A stretch of DNA of 7,758 nucleotides from Methylophaga sp. Lineage in GTDB: Bacteria; Pseudomonadota; Gammaproteobacteria; Nitrosococcales; Methylophagaceae. The notes beneath the pieces are model-generated. The model did no database searches. It had not been told where the DNA came from and saw only the letters and a program-made list of their open reading frames with translations. Shown piece by piece: positions 1 to 5,442 of the stretch. The stretch covers positions 1-7,758 of the forward strand of contig WTAY01000097.1 in the NCBI GenBank assembly GCA_013139345.1. The letters run 5' to 3'. Each line of letters begins with the position of its first letter. Within the stretch, counting starts at the first letter, position 1. The position numbers and the translations under genes are program-made.

Positions 1-1
1 C

Positions 2-26
2 TGGACTTCCCAGATTTTGCTAGACA
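2..26 (+). repeat. Left terminal inverted repeat (IRL) of the IS
   Basis: This 25-bp end matches the reverse complement of 1207-1231 at 21 of 25 positions. The outer 11 bases (TGGACTTCCCA), then ATTT, then TAGACA at the inner edge are identical; the four mismatches lie between these blocks. It is the transposase-binding and cleavage end upstream of orfA. Confidence 0.9.
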
Positions 27-65
27 CTTTTAATAGTTACAATGTAACTTCAAACAGAGGTGTTT

Positions 66-344
66 ATGAGCAAAGGAAAACGTTATACCCAAGAGTTTAA
101 AATTGAAGCCGTTAAGCAAGTAACTGAGCGTGGTTATTCAGTTTATGAGGTGTCAGAACGGTTAGGGATTAGTACTAAAACCTTATATTACTGGCGTAGC
201 CAGTTATCAGATGAACCCAAACGAGTTCAATCATCTGATGAACGAGTAAAAATTGCTAAACTTGAAGCTGAGCTTAAACGAGTGAAGGAGGAGCGAGATA
301 TTCTAAAAAAGGCCGCAAGGTACTTTGCCAGCCACCCAGAGTAA
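66..344 (+). CDS. IS3-family transposase OrfA (helix-turn-helix protein)
   Basis: OrfA (92 aa) is the DNA-binding half of an IS3 transposase and recognises the terminal inverted repeats. The N-terminus (KRYTQEFKIEAVK) is the standard family opening, and a helix-turn-helix lies at about residues 22-44 (YSVYEVSERLGISTKTLYYW). Residues about 61-82 form a charged leucine-zipper-like coil (L66, L70, V73, L80) used for multimerisation. I place the start at ATG 66, not the in-frame GTG at 60, because AGAGG at 56-60 is then a correctly spaced ribosome binding site and the protein begins MSKGKRY as relatives do. The frame ends at TAA 342-344 and overlaps the open orfB frame from 278. Ribosomes that slip at 305-311 make the OrfAB fusion instead. 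Confidence 0.93.
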   Translation: MSKGKRYTQEFKIEAVKQVTERGYSVYEVSERLGISTKTLYYWRSQLSDEPKRVQSSDERVKIAKLEAELKRVKEERDILKKAARYFASHPE

Positions 345-349
345 AGTAC
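285..349 (+). promoter_or_regulatory. Programmed -1 ribosomal frameshift cassette (SD, A6G slip site, hairpin)
   Basis: Three elements stand in the order known for IS911/IS150-type recoding. First, an internal Shine-Dalgarno-like AAGGAGGA at 285-292. Second, about 13 nt later, the slippery heptamer A AAA AAG at 305-311, phased correctly to orfA codons 306-308 and 309-311. Third, 8 nt further on, a perfect 7-bp stem (GTACTTT 320-326 with AAAGTAC 343-349) around a 16-nt loop. A -1 slip puts ribosomes in the orfB frame, which is open from 278 to 1213. The product is a predicted 382-aa OrfAB transposase. Confidence 0.88.
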
Positions 350-391
350 GACTTCATTCGCAATCATCGCGATGAGTTTTCAATCAGGTCC

Positions 392-1213
392 ATGTGCCAT
401 GTCTTTAAATTACATCGTAGTGGGTTTTATGCCTGGTTAAAAAAGCCCATGAGTGACAGAGCCATTGAAGACCAACGATTACTTAAGCTCATCAAAGAAT
501 TTTATATTGCGAGTGGTGCCACTTATGGCAGCCCTTGGATCCATCAAGACTTACGTGAAGCGGGTGAACGGTGCAGTGTTCACCGTGTGGCAAAGATTAT
601 GCGTCAGAATAAGTTAAAAGCTCAAATTGGCTATAAACGACGATATATCACTGGAGGAAAACCATCCAAGGTGGCTGATAATTTATTATCTCGTCAATTC
701 AATCCACCTGCACCTAATCAGGTTTGGGTGAGTGATATTACGTATATCCGAACGTATGAAGGTTTTTTGTATGTTGCTACAGTGATGGATTTATTTTCCA
801 GACGGATCGTGGGCTGGTCAATGGATAAATGTATGGATAAGCATTTAGTTATAAAAGCATTATTAATGGCAGTATATCAACGCCAACCTAAATCTGAAGT
901 GATGGTGCATAGCGATCAAGGAAGCCAATACGGTAGCGCTGACTACCTAGCATTCTTAAAAGAACACAAGCTAATACCATCAATGAGTCGTCGTGGAAAC
1001 TGTCATGACAATGCCGTTGCTGAAAGCTTTTTCGCCACTATCAAAAAGCGAATTATTCGGAAGAAGATATACTCAACACGTAATGATGCGAAAGCTGAGA
1101 TATTTAATTTTATAGAAATGTTTTACAATCCCAAAAAGCGTCACTCACATACAGGTGGTGTCTCACCTGCTAAATTTGAGGAAGCGTACTTTTCGGAATT
1201 ACAGACTGTCTAA
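392..1213 (+). CDS. IS3-family transposase OrfB (DDE integrase domain)
   Basis: OrfB is the catalytic part of the transposase and cuts and joins DNA at the IS ends, normally as the OrfAB frameshift fusion. Counting from ATG 392 (273 aa), residues about 10-70 form the N-terminal HTH_21-like region and about 105-265 the rve/RNase H-fold core. The triad is D115 (WVSDITY), D175 (HSDQGSQY) and E211 (NAVAESFF), with 35 residues between the last two, the family's DD(35)E spacing. The frame is open upstream to 278. Residues encoded at 341-391 (VKYDFIRNHRDEF) match the usual start of this domain, so the ATG at 392 is probably not the main start; the SD-like AGG there is weak and close. One oddity is W at residue 49 in YGSPWIH, where relatives usually have R. 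Confidence 0.93.
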   Translation: MCHVFKLHRSGFYAWLKKPMSDRAIEDQRLLKLIKEFYIASGATYGSPWIHQDLREAGERCSVHRVAKIMRQNKLKAQIGYKRRYITGGKPSKVADNLLSRQFNPPAPNQVWVSDITYIRTYEGFLYVATVMDLFSRRIVGWSMDKCMDKHLVIKALLMAVYQRQPKSEVMVHSDQGSQYGSADYLAFLKEHKLIPSMSRRGNCHDNAVAESFFATIKKRIIRKKIYSTRNDAKAEIFNFIEMFYNPKKRHSHTGGVSPAKFEEAYFSELQTV

Positions 1214-1981
1214 TGAAATATGGGAAGTCCAAGCTTGTGAAACAGTACCTGCCGAGATGCTAAAAACTTCACCACTAATATTCCTCTGCAAGCTGCCAAG
1301 GATATGAGCCGCCTTGACCGTTAAAGGTATTGTCCTCGGTATATCAGTCTTTGTTTTTGGTATATGAAGCGTTCTCGTCTTCAAGTTAATATCACCCCAA
1401 CGCATACTAATAAGCTCAGAACGTCTCATTCCCGTTTCTATCGCTAGAGACACAATATCTCGTACACTCGACGTAAAACGTAAAGCATGGAAGAGCTTCG
1501 TTTCTTCTTGCCGTGTAATACGTCTATCACGCCCTCTGGGGAGAGATGGCATCTTAATTGTAGGGATTTTAAGGTATGAATATCCAAGTTCGTCTCTAGC
1601 CCATTTTAAAGCTCTTAAAACCATTGATAACTCATGTTTAACAGTTTGAGGACTATGGGTTAACAGTCTAGCATTACGATGTAATACGAGTTGATGGGAT
1701 GTCAGAGTGTCGGCTTTATAGCTACCTAAGCCTACTATTGCATTTCTAACGTGTGAATGAGAGCTTTTATCATGAGATATTTTGTCGCTCATGTATTGTA
1801 GAAGAGCCTGTTTAACCGTTAAGTCCAACTCAATCTTATATTGACCTGACTCAATTGCAACTTCAATTGACTTTGCCCAATGCTGAGCATGAATCTTCTT
1901 TGTGAAGGTTTTAGAGGTTGATATGCCGTGCATACGAATAAGCACTTGGTATTTAGAATTACGGAAGCGAATAGAGGCCAT
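1199..1981 (-). pseudogene. Tyrosine recombinase / phage-type integrase, truncated by the IS
   Basis: Site-specific recombinase that would integrate and excise a prophage or island at the neighbouring tRNA-Arg. Residues 1-250 are native; codon 250 is the last outside the IS, and residues 251-260 plus the stop are read from the IS right end. The N-terminus (MASIRFRNSKYQVLIR) is the arm-binding-like region of phage integrases, followed by a SAM-like core-binding domain (about 55-135) and the start of the catalytic domain. Visible catalytic residues are R186 in ETGMRRSEL and probably K211 in the PKTKTDIPR hairpin. The HxxR box, the second histidine and the nucleophilic tyrosine are missing, so this product cannot recombine DNA. 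ATG 1981 is supported by AGGAG (1990-1994) 8 nt upstream. The lost 3' part should lie left of position 1, beyond the IS. Confidence 0.92.
1207..1231 (-). repeat. Right terminal inverted repeat (IRR) of the IS
   Basis: Inverted partner of the left end (21/25 identical). The orfB stop codon (1211-1213) lies inside it, as is common in compact IS3 elements. Read on the minus strand, this end supplies the last 10 codons and the stop of the truncated integrase. Confidence 0.9.
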
Positions 1982-2026
1982 AACTGTGACTCCTGTGTGA
2001 CAGGGTTAATATCAAGTTATGTAAAA
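1982..2026 (-). promoter_or_regulatory. Integrase leader between tRNA-Arg and int, with SD inside a small hairpin
   Basis: Only 45 bp separate the mature tRNA-Arg 3' end from the integrase ATG. I see no intrinsic terminator and no convincing separate promoter here, so int may be read from the tRNA promoter. The int Shine-Dalgarno (AGGAG, minus strand 1994-1990) overlaps a 5-bp inverted repeat, CCTGT (1992-1996) and ACAGG (2000-2004), with a 3-nt loop. On the plus strand TGTGAC occurs twice (1985-1990 and 1996-2001), one helical turn apart, which could be a protein-binding site. These readings are inference. Confidence 0.45.
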
Positions 2027-2047
2027 TGGTACGCCCGACAGGACTCG
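2027..2047 (-). other. Probable attachment-site (att) core at the tRNA-Arg 3' end
   Basis: An integrase gene beginning right beside a tRNA 3' end is the usual footprint of integration into that tRNA, with the island's own DNA restoring the tRNA end. The crossover would fall in the 3' half of tRNA-Arg. The duplicate copy at the other end of the island is not in this window, so the exact core cannot be defined; the limits given are nominal. Confidence 0.4.
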
Positions 2048-2103
2048 AACCTGTTACCCTCGGCTTAGAAGGCCGATGCTCTATCCAGATGAGCTACGGG
2101 CGC
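2027..2103 (-). tRNA. tRNA-Arg (anticodon UCU)
   Basis: The reverse complement folds as a complete 77-nt cloverleaf: acceptor GCGCCCG with CGGGCGT (a G-U closes the first pair), D stem GCTC/GAGC, anticodon stem TCGGC/GCCGA around the loop CTTCTAA, and T stem ACAGG/CCTGT with TTCGAGT. The anticodon TCT reads AGA/AGG arginine codons, and CCA is encoded. It lies 43 bp downstream of tRNA-Pro on the same strand, probably in one transcript. The orthologous E. coli gene, argU, is the integration site of prophage DLP12. Confidence 0.97.
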
Positions 2104-2146
2104 ATTGTGATTTCTAGCGAGTGGGATAATATGGGTTTTGAAGAAG

Positions 2147-2223
<77 letters not shown>

Positions 2224-2375
2224 ACATTTTCTCAGCACATCTTGGAACAGACATCCTTAAGAAAGGCGAAATAATACGCTGATGTATGGCATCAGTCAAT
2301 CACTGATTTTATATTTTTGCCGTTATTTGCTCAACATGAGAAAATGTTTCTTTTTGTTGTCTGGAAACTCTTTTA
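2224..2375. promoter_or_regulatory. Divergent intergenic region between tRNA-Pro and folD
   Basis: This 152-bp gap holds the tRNA promoter (2271-2299) and must also hold the folD promoter on the other strand. For folD I see only a weak candidate: TTGCCG at about 2319-2324 with GAAAAT 17 bp later. The folD ribosome binding site is also poor (GGA at 2363-2365, 10 nt from the ATG). Confidence 0.4.
2271..2299 (-). promoter_or_regulatory. Sigma70-type promoter of the tRNA-Pro/tRNA-Arg unit
   Basis: On the minus strand TTGACT (2299-2294) and TATTAT (2276-2271) are separated by exactly 17 bp, with an AT-rich stretch upstream (about 2300-2320) that could act as an UP element. Transcription would begin near 2264, about 40 nt before tRNA-Pro. 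The bases after the -10 box (TTCGCC) are moderately GC-rich, as in stringently controlled stable-RNA promoters. Two 6-bp dyads overlap it: CTGATG/CATCAG (2279-2284/2290-2295) and ATCAGT/ACTGAT (2291-2296/2302-2307). Confidence 0.72.
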
Positions 2376-3233
2376 ATGAGCGCACAAATTATTGATGGTA
2401 AGGCCGTTGCAATAGAGCTTAAACAATCCCTTAAAGTCGCGACGGATAAACGCATTGCGGCAGGAAAACGAAAACCAGGCTTGGCCGTTGTACTTATTGG
2501 AAGTAATCCAGCATCTCAGGTCTATGTAGGTAGTAAGCGCCGTAGTTGCGAAGAAATAGGTTTTAATTCTGTATCTCATGATTTACCTGATACAACAACA
2601 GAAGAAGAGTTGTTGGCATTAATTAACACTCTGAATAATGACAATGAGATTGATGGTATTTTGGTGCAGTTACCGCTACCAGACCATATAAATACAGAGT
2701 CAGTTATTGAACATATTGCGCCACATAAAGATGTTGATGGCTTCCATCCTTATAATATTGGCCATCTCGCGCAGCGTACCCCGCAACTTCGTCCATGTAC
2801 ACCCAAAGGTGTAATGACATTGTTAAAAAGTACAGGAACAGATCTGCATGGTTTAGAAGCGGTTGTTGTTGGTGCTTCTAATATTGTTGGTCGCCCAATG
2901 GCATTAGAGTTATTGCTTGCAGGTTGCACTACGACAGTCTGTCATCGCTGGACAAAAGATCTCGAGTTTCATGTTCGCAGAGCTGATTTACTCGTTGTCG
3001 CTGTCGGCAAGCCAAACTTCATTCCCGGTGAATGGGTTAAAGAAGGTGCAATAATCATTGATGTTGGTATTAATCGACTTGAAGACGGTACATTAACAGG
3101 TGATGTTGAGTTTAATGTTGCCAAAGAAAAAGCAGCATGGATTACACCTGTTCCCGGTGGCGTTGGCCCAATGACAGTTGCGACATTAATGGAAAATACA
3201 TTGTATGCAGCTGAGAAGTTACATGACGCTTAA
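2376..3233 (+). CDS. folD: Bifunctional methylenetetrahydrofolate dehydrogenase / cyclohydrolase FolD
   Basis: Cytoplasmic enzyme that oxidises 5,10-methylene-THF with NADP+ and hydrolyses the methenyl product to 10-formyl-THF, supplying purine and formyl-Met-tRNA synthesis. The 285-aa protein matches the usual length. Catalytic residues fall at the E. coli positions: Y50 and K54 (YVGSKRR), Q98 (LVQLPLP) and D121 (KDVDGFHP). The nucleotide-binding Rossmann part has GASNIVGRP at 166-174 and the closing signature PVPGGVGPMTVATL at about 258-271. The ATG at 2376 gives the conserved start MSAQIIDGKA; its ribosome binding site is weak. The gene is divergent from the tRNAs and convergent with cysS, so it looks monocistronic. 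Confidence 0.98.
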   Translation: MSAQIIDGKAVAIELKQSLKVATDKRIAAGKRKPGLAVVLIGSNPASQVYVGSKRRSCEEIGFNSVSHDLPDTTTEEELLALINTLNNDNEIDGILVQLPLPDHINTESVIEHIAPHKDVDGFHPYNIGHLAQRTPQLRPCTPKGVMTLLKSTGTDLHGLEAVVVGASNIVGRPMALELLLAGCTTTVCHRWTKDLEFHVRRADLLVVAVGKPNFIPGEWVKEGAIIIDVGINRLEDGTLTGDVEFNVAKEKAAWITPVPGGVGPMTVATLMENTLYAAEKLHDA

Positions 3234-3242
3234 CAACTGACT

Positions 3243-3283
3243 AAAAAACTCATACCTACACGCATAGAAAAGCGTGTAGGTAT
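3243..3283 (-). terminator. Intrinsic terminator of cysS, between convergent folD and cysS
   Basis: A perfect 12-bp stem (ATACCTACACGC at 3252-3263 with its complement at 3272-3283) surrounds an 8-nt loop. Read on the minus strand it is followed after three bases by TTTTTT (3248-3243), a proper U-tract, so it terminates cysS. On the plus strand no U-run follows, so for folD it is at best a weak terminator or an RNA-stabilising hairpin. Confidence 0.85.
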
Positions 3284-3292
3284 CAATAAGTT

Positions 3293-4678
3293 CTAAGCCT
3301 TACGCCACGTAGTCTTACCTGCATTATCTTCTAATACAATTCCCATTGCAGTAAGCTCATCACGAACCTGATCAGCTTTTGCCCAATCTTTTTCTGTGCG
3401 TGCAGTATTCCTAGCTAGAATAAGATCCTCAACTTTCGCAGACTCATCATCATCTTGCCCGCCAAGTAAAAACGCTTCAGCAGCCTGTTGGAATAAACCT
3501 AATACATCACCAAATGAGTGTAATAGTCCAGCAAGGTAACTCGCTTGCTCATCACTTTGTTCACGGGCTTTATTTAAAGCCTGTCGCACATCTGCCATCA
3601 CCGATAAGGCAAGTGCCGTATTAAAGTCATCGTCCATTGCCTCACGGAATCGTGGACCGAATTCATCATCATCTTGCCAAACAACATCTGTTGCAACTTC
3701 AATATCACGCAATGCAGTGTAATAACGCGTTAATGCAGATTTTGCTTGTTCTAATGATTCATCAGAATAATTAAGCGGGCTACGGTAGTGGCTGGTTAAA
3801 ATAAAGTAACGTATCACTTCAGGCGAGTATTGCGCCAGCACTTCTCGAACCGTAAAGAAGTTGCCCAATGATTTAGACATTTTTTCATCATCAATCCGCA
3901 CAAAACCATTATGCATCCAGTAATTAACTGATTGGCAGCCATGCGCACCTTCAGATTGGGCAATTTCATTTTCATGATGTGGGAACTGTAAATCTTGCCC
4001 TCCACCATGAATATCAAAATGTTCACCCAAACATGTCGCCGACATAGCTGAACATTCAATATGCCAGCCCGGGCGGCCATTGCCCCATGGTGAATCCCAT
4101 GAAGGTTCTTCTGGTTTCGCAGCTTTCCACAATACAAAATCCAAAGGATCATTTTTTGCTTCATTAACCGCTACACGTTCACCAGAACGAAGCTCTTCAA
4201 TATTACGTCCCGATAATTTGCCATAGCCATCAAATTCACTCACATCATAATAAACATCACCATTATCAGCAGCGTAAGCAAAGCCTTTTTCAATCAAGGT
4301 TTCGATCATTGCAATAATGTCACCCATTGCTTCTGTTGCTTTGGGTTCTTGATCAGGTCTCACCACGCCCATCGCATCAGCATCTTGGTGCATTTCAGCA
4401 ATAAAGCGCTCTGTCAGAGATTGAATGCTTTCACCATTTTCATTAGCACGGGCAATGATCTTGTCATCAATATCAGTGATATTCCTAATATAGATCACAT
4501 CATAACCACTCGCACGTAAATAACGTGTGACCACATCAAACACCACCATCACTCGAGCGTGACCAACATGACATAAGTCATAAACAGTCATTCCGCAGAC
4601 ATAGAGTTTTACTTTACCTGGCTCTATCGGAGTGAAAATTTCTTTTTTCTTGGTCAGGCTATTGTGAATTTGTAACAT
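3293..4678 (-). CDS. cysS: Cysteinyl-tRNA synthetase
   Basis: Class I aminoacyl-tRNA synthetase that charges tRNA-Cys. I start it at ATG 4678 (461 aa, the same length as E. coli CysRS), not at the in-frame ATG 4720, because the family begins MLKIFNTLT-like and this one reads MLQIHNSLTKKKEIF; AGAGA lies about 6-8 nt upstream. The HIGH motif is HVGH (37-40) and the KMSKS loop is intact (266-270). The four zinc ligands that select cysteine are all present: C28, C209 (HIECS), H234 and E238 (HHENE). The C-terminal anticodon-binding domain ends EDNAGKTTWRKA. It is divergent from the cyclophilin gene and ends at its own terminator. Confidence 0.98.
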   Translation of the reverse strand: MLQIHNSLTKKKEIFTPIEPGKVKLYVCGMTVYDLCHVGHARVMVVFDVVTRYLRASGYDVIYIRNITDIDDKIIARANENGESIQSLTERFIAEMHQDADAMGVVRPDQEPKATEAMGDIIAMIETLIEKGFAYAADNGDVYYDVSEFDGYGKLSGRNIEELRSGERVAVNEAKNDPLDFVLWKAAKPEEPSWDSPWGNGRPGWHIECSAMSATCLGEHFDIHGGGQDLQFPHHENEIAQSEGAHGCQSVNYWMHNGFVRIDDEKMSKSLGNFFTVREVLAQYSPEVIRYFILTSHYRSPLNYSDESLEQAKSALTRYYTALRDIEVATDVVWQDDDEFGPRFREAMDDDFNTALALSVMADVRQALNKAREQSDEQASYLAGLLHSFGDVLGLFQQAAEAFLLGGQDDDESAKVEDLILARNTARTEKDWAKADQVRDELTAMGIVLEDNAGKTTWRKA

Positions 4679-4730
4679 AGTATTCTCTGTAATGTTTTCG
4701 CGGGCTTGCAATCCAATCAAATATGCGGGT

Positions 4731-4760
4731 ATTTTACGGCAAATTACTCCACTTAGTCTG
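4731..4760 (-). promoter_or_regulatory. Weak candidate promoter for cysS
   Basis: On the minus strand a good -10 box, TAAAAT (4736-4731), follows a poor -35, CAGACT (4760-4755), at 18 bp. It would give a leader of roughly 50 nt. The 135-bp gap between cysS and the cyclophilin must hold both promoters, and I see no stronger pair for either direction; TATCAT at 4771-4776 could be a -10 for the cyclophilin gene. Confidence 0.3.
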
Positions 4761-4813
4761 TTATTTGCTCTATCATGTGCGTTTTATTCTCAATGGATTG
4801 GAATACCCTCGTT

Positions 4814-5398
4814 ATGAAAACACTTTTTCGCTCTTTAGTAGCTTTATTATTAACAATTACTTCATTTTTATCTTATGCCGAAGGAGGCAATACATTGCCA
4901 CAAGTTAAACTAGAAACATCTCATGGTGATATCGTCATCGAATTAAACCAAGAAAAAGCACCTAACACTGTCGCTAACTTTTTAGCTTATGTTGAAGATG
5001 ATTTTTACAATGGCACCGTATTCCACCGCGTTATTGAAAACTTTATGATTCAAGGTGGTGGTTTTGCAGAAGATTTTTCTCAGAAATCAACAAAAGCTTC
5101 AATTGAAAATGAAGCAAACAATGGTTTAAGTAATGTAACTGGCTCAGTTGCCATGGCTCGTACAGGTGCTCCTCATTCAGCTACTGCACAGTTTTTCATT
5201 AATACTGTTGATAATAACTTTCTTGATTTCCGTTCTGAAGACCAAGCAGGATGGGGTTATGCCGTATTCGGTAACGTTGTTGAAGGAATGGATGTTGTTG
5301 ATAAAATCCGTGCAGTGGAAACAGGCAGTAAAGGTCCTTTCCCAACAGATGCTCCAGTTGAAAATGTTGTTATTATCAAAGCAACTGTTGTTGAATAA
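4814..5398 (+). CDS. Exported PpiB-type cyclophilin (peptidyl-prolyl cis-trans isomerase)
   Basis: Catalyses cis-trans isomerisation of peptide bonds before proline. I choose ATG 4814 (194 aa) because it opens a textbook signal peptide: MKTLFR, a hydrophobic run to about residue 19, then SYA|EGG with cleavage after A22. The upstream in-frame ATG at 4775 would bury this. The cyclophilin fold spans about 30-194, with R72 (FHRVI), F77 and Q80 (FMIQGGGF), M114/R116 (AMART) and F128 (QFFIN). The position of CypA W121 is F136, typical of cyclosporin-tolerant bacterial forms. PHSATAQFFIN and QAGWGYAVFG are closer to E. coli cytoplasmic PpiB than to periplasmic PpiA, and the neighbours cysS and lpxH are those of ppiB. 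Cysteines found in E. coli PpiB are replaced; the protein has none. Confidence 0.95.
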   Translation: MKTLFRSLVALLLTITSFLSYAEGGNTLPQVKLETSHGDIVIELNQEKAPNTVANFLAYVEDDFYNGTVFHRVIENFMIQGGGFAEDFSQKSTKASIENEANNGLSNVTGSVAMARTGAPHSATAQFFINTVDNNFLDFRSEDQAGWGYAVFGNVVEGMDVVDKIRAVETGSKGPFPTDAPVENVVIIKATVVE

Positions 5399-5408
5399 AT
5401 TTCGAGCT

Positions 5409-5435
5409 ACTTCATGCCCTTCTTGGGCATGAAGT
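5409..5435 (+). promoter_or_regulatory. Intercistronic hairpin between the cyclophilin gene and lpxH
   Basis: A perfect 11-bp stem (ACTTCATGCCC 5409-5419 with its complement 5425-5435) has a 5-nt loop and ends 7 nt before the lpxH ATG. No U-tract follows, so it is unlikely to be an efficient terminator. The only SD-like bases for lpxH (GAAG, 5431-5434) lie in its 3' arm. It may protect the upstream message or limit lpxH translation; both are inference. Confidence 0.6.
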
Positions 5436-5442
5436 TCATTCT

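Larger units (their letters stand above)
2..1231 (+). mobile_element. IS3-family insertion sequence, complete, 1230 bp
   Basis: Both ends carry an imperfect inverted repeat starting TGGACTTCCC, enclosing two overlapping transposase frames (orfA, orfB) in the IS3 arrangement. Size and gene layout are those of the IS3 family, and OrfB looks like the IS3 subgroup; the exact named IS cannot be assigned without a database. The right end is fixed by the inverted repeat and by the point where the integrase reading frame stops looking like an integrase (after position 1232). The three bases after the right end are AGC and the single base left of the left end is C. This is compatible with a 3-bp target duplication, but one base is weak evidence. 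Both frames are open and the catalytic triad is present, so the element may still be active. Confidence 0.93.

Noticed and set aside
1199..1981. Integrase as an intact, complete 260-aa protein
   Set aside because: It lacks the HxxR and tyrosine motifs, and the last 10 residues come from the IS end, so it is a truncated gene.
2373..2579. 68-aa minus-strand frame opposite the folD start
   Set aside because: Antisense shadow of folD; no ribosome binding site or conserved motif.
3814..4164. 116-aa minus-strand frame inside cysS
   Set aside because: It lies wholly within cysS in another frame, has no family features, and cysS is intact.
4679..4720. N-terminal extension of cysS to ATG 4720, whose residues ARENITEN echo TRENITEN in DsbC
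   Set aside because: The family start fits ATG 4678, and the peptide echo is short, in unrelated contexts and encoded by different bases, so it is taken as coincidence.
5148..5432. 94-aa plus-strand frame overlapping the cyclophilin gene
   Set aside because: Low-complexity leucine-rich translation of the cyclophilin coding sequence in a shifted frame; no own ribosome binding site.
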